DNA from: CBDCBA01 sp965214125
GTDB lineage: Bacteria; Planctomycetota; Phycisphaerae; Tepidisphaerales; Tepidisphaeraceae
Reading direction: 5' to 3'
Assembly (NCBI GenBank): GCA_965214125.1
Contig: CBDCBA010000011.1
Coordinates: forward strand, 10,523 to 74,522
DNA: 64,000 bases
Part shown: in pieces, positions 48,035 to 55,032 of the stretch
How the letters are laid out: every line of letters starts with the position of its first letter
How positions within the stretch are numbered: position 1 is the stretch's first letter
Position numbers and translations under genes: made by a program
Notes under the pieces: model-generated
Database searches by the model: none
What the model was told of the DNA's origin: nothing
What the model saw: the letters and a program-made list of their open reading frames with translations, nothing else

Positions 48035-48287
48035 GCTTCACCTCCTCGATCTCCGCTCGCGTAAAGCCGAACTGCCGCAGCGCCTCGTCAAACGAGATCG
48101 ACTCCGACGCCGGGCTGTTGATCGCCGTCATCAGCCGCTCACGCATGGCGGGGTTGTCGAGCAGGAACCGCGTCTCCACCTCCGACGAGATCTCCCGCCA
48201 CAGGTCGATCGGCACGACGGCGTCGGTCTGCTTGCCGTCGGCGTCGGCGAGGTAGCGGATCGCGGCGTGGTCGATGCTCTTGGTCAT
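48021..48287 (-). CDS. Antitoxin partner of the YoeB-type toxin
   Basis: An 88-residue protein upstream of and overlapping the toxin gene. The C-terminus is acidic (FTRAEIEEVKLEDD), fitting a toxin-neutralising tail. The N-terminal part (AAIRYLADADGKQTDAVVPI) does not show the YefM/Phd DNA-binding pattern and looks nearer to a RelB- or DUF-type antitoxin, so the pairing is by position. ATG at 48287 has TATGAT nine bases upstream and a hairpin over the -35 region. Confidence 0.8.
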   Translation of the reverse strand: MTKSIDHAAIRYLADADGKQTDAVVPIDLWREISSEVETRFLLDNPAMRERLMTAINSPASESISFDEALRQFGFTRAEIEEVKLEDD

Positions 48288-48296
48288 GGCCGGCTC

Positions 48297-48333
48297 ATCA
48301 TACAAGATGCCGAAGCAAGACATCTTCGGCGTC
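48297..48333 (-). promoter_or_regulatory. Toxin-antitoxin promoter and likely operator
   Basis: TATGAT on the minus strand (48297-48302) is followed upstream by an inverted repeat (48306-48315 GATGCCGAAG with 48324-48333, one mismatch) that covers the expected -35 position. The placement suits autoregulation by the antitoxin or the complex. Confidence 0.45.
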
Positions 48334-48335
48334 CG

Positions 48336-48461
48336 TCAGCGGGTGTGCATGTGGTTGTAAGCTCGCCCCGTCTCGCGGTCATACGCGGCGTGAACGCCTT
48401 GATCCCCCTCCAGCCAATCGTAAGACTTGATCGGCAGGTCGATGGTGGGCCGAGTCCAAAC
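48336..48461 (-). pseudogene. Possible gene remnant
   Basis: A 41-codon open stretch with protein-like composition ending YDRETGRAYNHMHTR then TGA, and beginning after an in-frame stop without a start codon. It contains SYDWLEGDQGVHAAYDRE. It looks like the C-terminal end of a lost gene, or a chance frame; I cannot name the parent. Confidence 0.3.
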
Positions 48462-48470
48462 TTACCTAGC

Positions 48471-48659
48471 TCACTTTCGACTTTTGCGGGTAGTCAACCG
48501 CTCTATGCCGCTGCCGATGATCCACACGGCGGCACCAACTAGGCCGATGAACGCGAACCGACCGCCGCCGTCTTCGCTGAAGCCGCCGGAGAAGTGCAGG
48601 TACATTCCAATCTCGGCCCAGAGGACAAGTAAGCCGAGGCAGCCGATTCGAGTTGCCAT
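48471..48659 (-). CDS. Small two-helix membrane protein
   Basis: A 62-residue protein with two hydrophobic segments, LGLLVLWAEIGMYLHF and FIGLVGAAVWIIGSGIERL, and a basic C-terminus (TTRKSRK), giving a helical hairpin. AGGTAG lies about 12 bases before the ATG. No homology is claimed. The next 30 bases towards ispG show nothing else. Confidence 0.5.
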   Translation of the reverse strand: MATRIGCLGLLVLWAEIGMYLHFSGGFSEDGGGRFAFIGLVGAAVWIIGSGIERLTTRKSRK

Positions 48660-48692
48660 AGCGGTGTCGCTACCTCAATAAAGCGTGAGCAA

Positions 48693-49970
48693 CTAACTTA
48701 CCACCGGCAACGCACCACGCGTCGCTTCTTTGATCTTCTCCCACCCGCTGCCAAGCTCGCCGATGGGGTCCGGCGGCTTGACCTCGACGACCTTGTCGCC
48801 CAGCTTCGCCTCGCCGGCCTGCACCTTCGTCTGAAAGGCTTTGCACTCGTGCAGCAAACGGTCGAGGATGTCGGCCTCGGGGATGTTAGCGACTTTCTCG
48901 CCCTGCACGTAAATGATTCCTTTCTTGTTGCCCGCAAAGATGGCAACGTCGGCCCCCTCGGCCTCGCCGGGGCCGTTGACGACGCAGCCCATCACGGCCA
49001 CCTTCATCGGAACCGTGATCTCGCTCGCGAGCATCTTGCGGACGTCCTGCGTCAGCGTGAACAAATCGACCTGAATTCGCCCGCACGTCGGGCAGGCGAT
49101 GAGCTCGGCCCCGACGCGCTCGCGAAGGCCGAGGGTATAAAGCAGTTCGAGACCATCCTCGACTTCATAGATCGGGTCGTTCGCGTATGAAATGCGAATC
49201 GTGTCGCCAATGCCGCTCGCGAGCAAATGGCCCAGCGGGACAACGCTGCGGATCGTCCCCGTCTCCTTCGGCCCGGCGTGCGTGACGCCCAGGTGCAGCG
49301 GGTAATCGAACCGCTTGCTGATCTCCGTGTACGCCGCGATGACGAGCTGCGCGTCGATGCTCTTGGCGCTGATGGCGATGTCGTGGAAATCTTCTTTGTG
49401 GAAGATGTCGAGGTACTCCTCGAGCTTCGTAATCATGATCGCCAGCAGGTGGCCGTGCTTGCTATCGCTGAAGTACCCGCCGAGTTCCTTCAGGCGGCGC
49501 TGCTTGTCCTTGCGCTCGATGATCGACCCCTCGTTGACGCCCACGCGGATGGGCAGCTTGCGCTCCTTGCACGCCTGGATCACGTCGATCACCTGCTTGC
49601 GATCGTTGATGTTCCCAGGATTCAGGCGAATCTTGTGGACGCCCGCCTCGACGGCTTCGAGGGCGCGCTTAAAGTGGAAATGCACATCCGCCACGATCGG
49701 CACGGGTGAGGCGGGGATGATCTCCTTCAGCGCTTCCGTGTCCTTGCGCTCCGGCACGGCAACGCGCACCACGTCGGCGCCGGCGTCGGCGAGCTTTTGC
49801 ACCTCGGCGATGCAGTTGGCGACGTCCCACGTGTAGCCGCTGGTCATCGTCTGGACGACCACGGGGGCGGGCTCCGTGCCGTCGAGACCGCCGCCGATTT
49901 TGACGGGGCCGCGGGGGTGGTGGGCGTCGCCGCCGAGCGTGATCTGTCGGGTGGGTTTGCGCGGGAACAT
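48693..49970 (-). CDS. ispG: 4-hydroxy-3-methylbut-2-enyl-diphosphate synthase
   Basis: 4Fe-4S enzyme that reduces MEcPP to HMBPP, the sixth step from MEP. The 425-residue product is the two-domain form: barrel motifs VVVQTMTSGYTWDVANCIAE, VADVHFHFKRALEAVEAGVH, KIRLNPGNIND, IRVGVNEGSIIERK, and the cluster cysteines in ACPTCGRIQVDL and VMGCVVNGPGEAEGADVAIF. ATG at 49970 starts MFPRKPTRQITLGG. A much longer frame open upstream is antisense to the gene at 50061. ispH lies 1.6 kb away, on the other strand. Confidence 0.95.
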   Translation of the reverse strand: MFPRKPTRQITLGGDAHHPRGPVKIGGGLDGTEPAPVVVQTMTSGYTWDVANCIAEVQKLADAGADVVRVAVPERKDTEALKEIIPASPVPIVADVHFHFKRALEAVEAGVHKIRLNPGNINDRKQVIDVIQACKERKLPIRVGVNEGSIIERKDKQRRLKELGGYFSDSKHGHLLAIMITKLEEYLDIFHKEDFHDIAISAKSIDAQLVIAAYTEISKRFDYPLHLGVTHAGPKETGTIRSVVPLGHLLASGIGDTIRISYANDPIYEVEDGLELLYTLGLRERVGAELIACPTCGRIQVDLFTLTQDVRKMLASEITVPMKVAVMGCVVNGPGEAEGADVAIFAGNKKGIIYVQGEKVANIPEADILDRLLHECKAFQTKVQAGEAKLGDKVVEVKPPDPIGELGSGWEKIKEATRGALPVVS

Positions 49971-50060
49971 GGCGAGACGGGGCGAGAGTGTCGTGGGAAG
50001 GAGCGGGCAAGCAACGATAGCGGCCGCGCCGTATGATGTGGACGCCCCCGAGGCCGACCC

Positions 50061-51512
50061 ATGCGACGCTTTTGCCTCCATCTCGCGATCGCCGCCGTGG
50101 CGTGTCCCGCGGCCCTCGCCTCCGCGCAGACCACGACGCCGTCGCTGGCCGACCTGGGCGACTTCGAGGACGCGGTGCGGGCATCGCGCGACGACCTGGT
50201 GCGTGCCGCCCGCGCGGACGCGGTGGACCGGCTCTTCCTGGCCGTCAAAGCCGAGGCGCTGGCGCCGGGATTGACCGTCGGCGGGATGCTCGGCCAGCTC
50301 AACGATGGCGCGGCCCGGCGCGTGCGGCAGGCGCTCGAGGACGCGCCGCAGATCGGTGGCCCACGGTTCGCAGCGCCCGGCACGGCGCAGGTGCAGCTTC
50401 AAGCCGGCGGCGAGTTGGTGGCCGCGGCGCTGCGGCGCGAGCTGGCCCGCGATGGCGCTGCCGATCGGCTGCCGGAAAGCGTCTCGTTCGCCCACATCGA
50501 GCGCACCCTGCGCCGCTGGACAGGCCGAAACTTCGTCGCGCTCGGCCGCAGCGTGACGCCGGAGATGGCGCTGGGTGCCCTGCCGCGCGACGGGGCGGGC
50601 ACCAACTCGCGGATCGAGCCGCTCGACCCCGAAACCGGCTGGCCCGCCGTTCCCGATGAGGCGCGGCAGCGGGCGTTCGTCGAGGCGCGACGCGAGGTGA
50701 TGGAGCGCCTGATGACCGCCGCCCGGCCGGTGCCGCTGGCGAGCGAGTCCGACGACCCCGAGTCGTCGCAGGAAGTTCCGGCCGGCACGCTCGGCGACCT
50801 CTTCGACCTCGGCCGCGTCGGCGAGCAGTCGCGTCGCTACCTCGCCGCCCGACCGGTCACGCGGATCGCCTTCGCCGACGAGCGCCAGATCCGCGTGAGC
50901 CTGTCCCTCGACCCGGCGGACTGGGTGGCGCGGCTCCGCGGCGATTTGGAGGAGATTCCCAATGCCCCGGCGCTCGACGACCGCCAGTGGGCGGAGGTCA
51001 TCACACGCCTCGCCGCGGCGCTGCCGGAGGAGGTCACGGGCACCGCCGTCGCGGAGGCGCCCGGCGACGGATCGCCGCGGGTGGCCGATCCGGAGGCGAA
51101 CACTTTGGTCGCGGCGTTGCGGCCGCTCGTCGATCCAACCGACGCCGCCGCCGTCGTGCCGCAGTGGTCCCGCCAGCTCATCGCCGCGACGGGGCAGGCG
51201 GGCTACGCAATCGAAGCGGACGAGCCGGATTGGCAGCAGTCGCGCAAGCGCCTGATCGCCGCACGTGCCGCCGAGCGCGACGCCCGCGCGGCACTGGTGG
51301 AGGCGTTGCGGGCGTTGCCGCTGGGCGAGCAGAGCACGCTCGGCGCCGTTGCCGACACCCACACGCCCACGAGCCTGCTGCTGGCCGCCGCGGCAGAATC
51401 GGCCACCGTCAAGGGCAGCGCCTACGACGACGCCAGCGGCCGTGTCGAGGTCTCGCTCACCGCCGACGGCCGCGCGCTGTGGCAGCAACTGATCTCCCTT
51501 GGCGGCAACTAA
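50061..51512 (+). CDS. Secreted protein with LPP20-like C-terminus
   Basis: A 483-residue exported protein: signal peptide (LHLAIAAVACPAALASAQ, cleavage after ASA near residue 22), then a helical, Arg/Asp/Ala-rich body. The last 85 residues (RLIAARAAERDARAALVEAL, then a V-K-G-S-A-Y-D...V-E-V-S-L pattern) resemble the LPP20/FlgP fold of outer-membrane lipoproteins, though there is no lipobox. TATGAT at 50032-50037 and GAGG upstream of the ATG suggest a conventional promoter and ribosome-binding site. It lies between ispG and ispH. Confidence 0.72.
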   Translation: MRRFCLHLAIAAVACPAALASAQTTTPSLADLGDFEDAVRASRDDLVRAARADAVDRLFLAVKAEALAPGLTVGGMLGQLNDGAARRVRQALEDAPQIGGPRFAAPGTAQVQLQAGGELVAAALRRELARDGAADRLPESVSFAHIERTLRRWTGRNFVALGRSVTPEMALGALPRDGAGTNSRIEPLDPETGWPAVPDEARQRAFVEARREVMERLMTAARPVPLASESDDPESSQEVPAGTLGDLFDLGRVGEQSRRYLAARPVTRIAFADERQIRVSLSLDPADWVARLRGDLEEIPNAPALDDRQWAEVITRLAAALPEEVTGTAVAEAPGDGSPRVADPEANTLVAALRPLVDPTDAAAVVPQWSRQLIAATGQAGYAIEADEPDWQQSRKRLIAARAAERDARAALVEALRALPLGEQSTLGAVADTHTPTSLLLAAAAESATVKGSAYDDASGRVEVSLTADGRALWQQLISLGGN

Positions 51513-51549
51513 CGCCGATGTCGGACAAGCCTCGATCCGCTCGCGGCCG

Positions 51550-51555
51550 TACCGT
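51550..51555 (+). promoter_or_regulatory. -10 hexamer of ispH
   Basis: TACCGT, 6 bases before the ATG at 51562, supporting that start. Confidence 0.4.
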
Positions 51556-51561
51556 CTGAGC

Positions 51562-52503
51562 ATGCGCATCTTGCTCGCCAACCCCCGCGGATTCTGCGCC
51601 GGCGTGCGGATGGCAATCGACGTGGTCGACCACGTCCTGCGCCACCAGGGGCCGCCGGTGTTCGTCTACCACGCGATCGTCCACAACAAGCACGTCGTCG
51701 ACGACTTCGTCAGCCGTGGCGTGCGCTTCGTCGAGGACGTGGCCGCCGTGCCACGTGGAGCAACGGTCGTCTTCAGCGCCCACGGCATTCCCCCCGCCGT
51801 CCGTCAGCAGGCGGCCGAGCGGGATCTGGTCGTTCACGACGCGACGTGCCCGCTCGTTACGAAGGTTCACAACGAGGTCGTCCGCTACGCCCGCGAGGGA
51901 TACCACATCATCTTCATCGGCCACCGCAACCACCAGGAGGCGATCGGCACGGTGGGCGAGGCGCCCGACGCAATGACGATTGTTGAGACGCCCGAGGAGG
52001 CCGCGGTGTTGGACATCCCGCTCGACCAGAAGCTCGCGTACGCGACGCAGACGACGCTGAGCGTGACGGACGCGCAGCGGGTGATCGACGTGCTCGTGGA
52101 GCGTTTCCCGCACATTCGCCGGCCGCCGCGGGAGGACATCTGCTACGCGACGACCAACCGCCAGGACGCCGTGGGCGCTTGGGCGGCCGAGGCGGACGTC
52201 GTGCTCGTGGTCGGCAGCAAGAACAGCTCGAACAGCAATCGCCTCGTCGACCGCGCCGTCGAACTCGGCACGCCCGGCCATCTGGTGGATGATGAATCGG
52301 AGATCGACCCGCGGTGGCTCGATGGGGCCAAGACCGTGCTCGTCACCGCCGGCGCCAGCGCCCCGGAGGCGTACGTGGAGGGCGTTCTGGCCCGGCTCCA
52401 ACAGGAGTTTGGTGCCCGCGTCGAAGAGCGCTCGCTGGCGGAGGAGAACGTGCAGTTCGCGCTACCGCGTACCGTTCGCAAGCTGGCGGTGGTGGGGTCG
52501 TAG
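51562..52503 (+). CDS. ispH: HMBPP reductase
   Basis: Reduces HMBPP to IPP and DMAPP, the last step of the MEP pathway. The 313-residue protein has three cluster cysteines in NPRGFCAGVRMAIDVV, VVHDATCPLVTKVHNEV and DICYATTNRQDAV, with AHGIPPAVR, IIFIGHRNHQEAIGTVGE and VLVVGSKNSSNSNRLVD. The stop TAG at 52501-52503 is followed after 15 bases by the family A palindrome at 52519. Confidence 0.95.
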   Translation: MRILLANPRGFCAGVRMAIDVVDHVLRHQGPPVFVYHAIVHNKHVVDDFVSRGVRFVEDVAAVPRGATVVFSAHGIPPAVRQQAAERDLVVHDATCPLVTKVHNEVVRYAREGYHIIFIGHRNHQEAIGTVGEAPDAMTIVETPEEAAVLDIPLDQKLAYATQTTLSVTDAQRVIDVLVERFPHIRRPPREDICYATTNRQDAVGAWAAEADVVLVVGSKNSSNSNRLVDRAVELGTPGHLVDDESEIDPRWLDGAKTVLVTAGASAPEAYVEGVLARLQQEFGARVEERSLAEENVQFALPRTVRKLAVVGS

Positions 52504-52518
52504 ACGTCGCCCAATTGC

Positions 52519-52585
52519 CCGTAGGGTGGGATTCATCCCACCTCCGGGTCCTCGTTCCGATGGTGGGATGAATCCCACCCTACGG
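52519..52585. repeat. Family A palindrome, copy 4
   Basis: Perfect 24-base arms, 52519-52542 and 52562-52585, with the GGTGGGATTCATCCCACC core. It lies between the stop of ispH and the stop of the convergent HTH-receiver gene, suiting a bidirectional terminator. Confidence 0.9.
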
Positions 52586-52600
52586 GTTGCGAAACATCAT

Positions 52601-53299
52601 TCAGTACCGCACCTGCGTGGCTTTCTCGACGGCTTCGACGACGCGGCGGATGTGGAAGGGCTTCTTCAGGAAGGCGTCGAAGCCTTGATGGGTAAGGCGT
52701 TCGCCCTCTTCCTCGCTGAGTTGGCTGCTCATCGCGACGAGCTTGGTGAGCTGCAAATCGAGCGTGTGGCGGACAAGCTCCACCATCGCCTTGGGCTCGA
52801 CGTCGGCGAGGTGAACGTCCACGAGGATGACGTGCGGCTTGGTCCGCCCCGCCGACACGCCGGCGGCGAAGGCGCTTTCGACGACCTCCACCTCGTACCG
52901 GGCCTCGTCCTCGAGGATCTTCTCGAGCACCTCCGTGACCTCGCGTTCGCGGTCGAGGATGAGCACGCGGGTGTTGCCGGTCTTGAGGCCGTTCAGCGGG
53001 ATCGAGTGCTCCTTCATGAAGCGCACGAGCTGGTTGAGCGGGATGCGGCGATCCTTGGAGCCGGGAATGCGGTAGCCCTGGAGGCTGCCGGAGTCGAACC
53101 ACTTGCTGACGGTGCGGGGGGCGACGTTGCAGATCTTGGCCACTTCGCCGGTGGTGAGCACGTCTTTGGCCTTGAGTTCTTGCATGGTCTTGGGCTCCGG
53201 TTCCGCGGCTTGCCGAGAGCGGCGTGCTGCGCCTCCATCGGCGGCGCCGTCGGCGTCGCTGTCGTGAGCGGGGGCGGTTGTCTCGGCGGGCTCCGGCAT
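52601..53299 (-). CDS. HTH (excisionase-type) plus receiver protein
   Basis: A 232-residue regulator of reversed order: an N-terminal MerR/excisionase-type helix-turn-helix (LTTGEVAKICNVAPRTVSKW then GYRIPGSKDRRIPLNQLVRF, about 30-78) followed by a receiver (phospho-Asp in VILVDVHLADVEP, switch in AMSSQ, Lys in LKKPFH). The acidic pocket is DREREV. No kinase is nearby. The gene converges on ispH. The 229-base gap to the glycosyltransferase gene shows only the -10 hexamer at 53515. Confidence 0.88.
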   Translation of the reverse strand: MPEPAETTAPAHDSDADGAADGGAARRSRQAAEPEPKTMQELKAKDVLTTGEVAKICNVAPRTVSKWFDSGSLQGYRIPGSKDRRIPLNQLVRFMKEHSIPLNGLKTGNTRVLILDREREVTEVLEKILEDEARYEVEVVESAFAAGVSAGRTKPHVILVDVHLADVEPKAMVELVRHTLDLQLTKLVAMSSQLSEEEGERLTHQGFDAFLKKPFHIRRVVEAVEKATQVRY

Positions 53300-53514
53300 G
53301 GTTCTGGGGACACACGAGCGGCGGCATAGGTAGGCGTAGTTGCCCCTGCCGACGCAAACAGTTCGGCCGACCGGAGAATCCCTCGCGATCGGGCCCCGCC
53401 GACTAGACGGCACGGGCGTTACCGTCCAAACCTACGACACGCCGGGCCGTCGTGCGGCGGGGAACACGCGAGCCTGCCACGTCCGATAGTGCCGCCCGCT
53501 GCCCGTCGCCCTTT

Positions 53515-53520
53515 TACAGT
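53515..53520 (+). promoter_or_regulatory. -10 hexamer of the glycosyltransferase gene
   Basis: TACAGT, 8 bases before the ATG at 53529. Confidence 0.35.
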
Positions 53521-53528
53521 GCTGGCCG

Positions 53529-54833
53529 ATGCACCTCCTGTTCGTCCACCCCAATTATCCAGCCCAGTTCGGCCACATCGCCCGTTACCTCGCCGAGCAC
53601 AAGGGCTGGCGTTGCACGTTCGTCAGCGAAACCCCCGCCGCCGTGACGAAGTACCCGTCGGGCGGAAGCGTCGAGAAAATCCGCTACCAAACACGCGGCG
53701 GCGCCACCGCCCAGAACCACTTCTGCTCCCGCACCTTCGAGAACGCCGTCTGGCACTGCGATGGCGTGCTGCGCAGCCTGTTGCCGCGCAAGGACATCCG
53801 CCCCGACCTGATCGTCGGCCACAGCGGCTTCGGCAGCACGCTCTTCCTCCGCGAGCTCTTTCCTGACGTGCCGTGCGTCAACCTCTTCGAGTACTACTAC
53901 GACGGTCACGGGCTTGAGAGCGACATGACCTTCCGTCACGACCTCGGCTGGCGCGTGGCGCCCGAGAAGTTCCTGCGCAGCCGATGTCGCAACGCGATGA
54001 TTCTGCTCGATTTGCAGAACTGCCAAATCGGCTACTGCCCCACGTCCTTCCAGCAGTCGCGCTTCCCGGCCGAATACCGCGACCGGCTGAAGGTCGTCTT
54101 TGATGGCGTGGACACCGCGATTTGGCACCCGCGCGAGAACGCCCTGCGCCCCCCGCCCGGCGAGCGGCCAGCACGCACCGTGGCGGGTTTGGACTTGCCC
54201 GCGGACGCCGAACTCATCACGTATTGCAGCCGCGGATTTGAGTCGATGCGCGGGTTCGACATCTTCCTCCGCAGCATGGGCATTCTGCTGCGGGAACGGA
54301 CCAACGTACACGTGGCGATCGTCGGCGAAGACCGCGTCGCCTACGGCGGCGACGAGCAGCACCTGGGTGGCGCGTCGTTCAAGCATTGGGCGCTCGACCG
54401 GGCGGACATTGGTGAAAGCGACCTTGCCCGCCTGCACTTTCTGGGTCGACGGCCGCCGGCGGAGTTGTCTGCACTGCTCGCGGCGACTGATTTGCACGTC
54501 TACCTGACCGTCCCGTTCGTCCTGAGCTGGAGCCTCGTCAACGCGATGGCGTGCGGCGCACCGGTGCTCGCCAGCGACACGCCGCCCGTGCGCGACTTCG
54601 TGACCGATGGCGAGACCGGCAGGCTCGCCGACTTCTTCTCGGCGGAAGACTTCACGGACAAAGCGAACGAGTTGCTCGACGACCGCGATGCAGCCCTTCG
54701 CCTCGGGACGGCGGCATCGGCGAGGGTCGCGTCCACCTACAGCCTTGAGCAGACGATGCCGCAGATGCTCGCGCTCTACGAGGAGGCCGCCGGCGTCACG
54801 CGGGGCCTTGAGGCGCCGCGTCCACGGATGTGA
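53529..54833 (+). CDS. Glycosyltransferase, GT4 type
   Basis: A 434-residue retaining glycosyltransferase of the GT4 (GT-B) family: N-terminal HLLFVHPNYPAQFGHIARYL acceptor domain, linker, then the donor domain with GLDLPADAELITYCSRGFES and the motif TDLHVYLTVPFVLSWSLVNA followed by MACGAPVLASDTPPVRDFVT (E-x7-E-type region modified). The substrate is not inferable. It sits alone, with no polysaccharide cluster around it, and ends 62 bases before the convergent tRNA. Confidence 0.85.
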   Translation: MHLLFVHPNYPAQFGHIARYLAEHKGWRCTFVSETPAAVTKYPSGGSVEKIRYQTRGGATAQNHFCSRTFENAVWHCDGVLRSLLPRKDIRPDLIVGHSGFGSTLFLRELFPDVPCVNLFEYYYDGHGLESDMTFRHDLGWRVAPEKFLRSRCRNAMILLDLQNCQIGYCPTSFQQSRFPAEYRDRLKVVFDGVDTAIWHPRENALRPPPGERPARTVAGLDLPADAELITYCSRGFESMRGFDIFLRSMGILLRERTNVHVAIVGEDRVAYGGDEQHLGGASFKHWALDRADIGESDLARLHFLGRRPPAELSALLAATDLHVYLTVPFVLSWSLVNAMACGAPVLASDTPPVRDFVTDGETGRLADFFSAEDFTDKANELLDDRDAALRLGTAASARVASTYSLEQTMPQMLALYEEAAGVTRGLEAPRPRM

Positions 54834-54865
54834 CGCGGCTTGGGATGTGACGCGGCTCACGCAAA

Positions 54866-54887
54866 CGCCCCGGCGAAGGCCGGGGCG
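54866..54887 (-). terminator. Intrinsic terminator of the tRNA gene
   Basis: A 9-bp stem CGCCCCGGC/GCCGGGGCG with a 4-base loop, followed on the minus strand by TTTGCG. It lies downstream of the tRNA on its own strand and may also serve the glycosyltransferase gene. Confidence 0.6.
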
Positions 54888-54895
54888 ACATCGAG

Positions 54896-54966
54896 TGGAG
54901 CTACCGGGATTTGAACCCGGAATACCACCATGCCATGGTGGCGTGATCCCATTTCACTATAGCCCC
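54896..54966 (-). tRNA. tRNA-Ala (GGC)
   Basis: On the minus strand the cloverleaf is complete: acceptor GGGGCTA with TAGCTCC including the G3-U70 pair that identifies tRNA-Ala, D-stem GTGA/TCAC with a short 7-base loop, anticodon stem CCACC/GGTGG with loop ATGGCAT (anticodon GGC), T-stem CCGGG/CCCGG with TTCAAAT and discriminator A. The CCA end is not encoded and must be added. The total length is 71 bases. Confidence 0.95.
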
Positions 54967-55032
54967 GAAGGGGTGCGGGCCCGGCGGCGGTGGCCGCGGC
55001 GGGCAGGTACTGTAGACCGCGCCGCCGGCCCG

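Noticed and set aside
48693..51581. A 962-codon open frame including ispG
   Set aside because: The part upstream of 49970 is antisense to the secreted protein gene at 50061 and has no family features; ispG itself starts MFPRKP at 49970.
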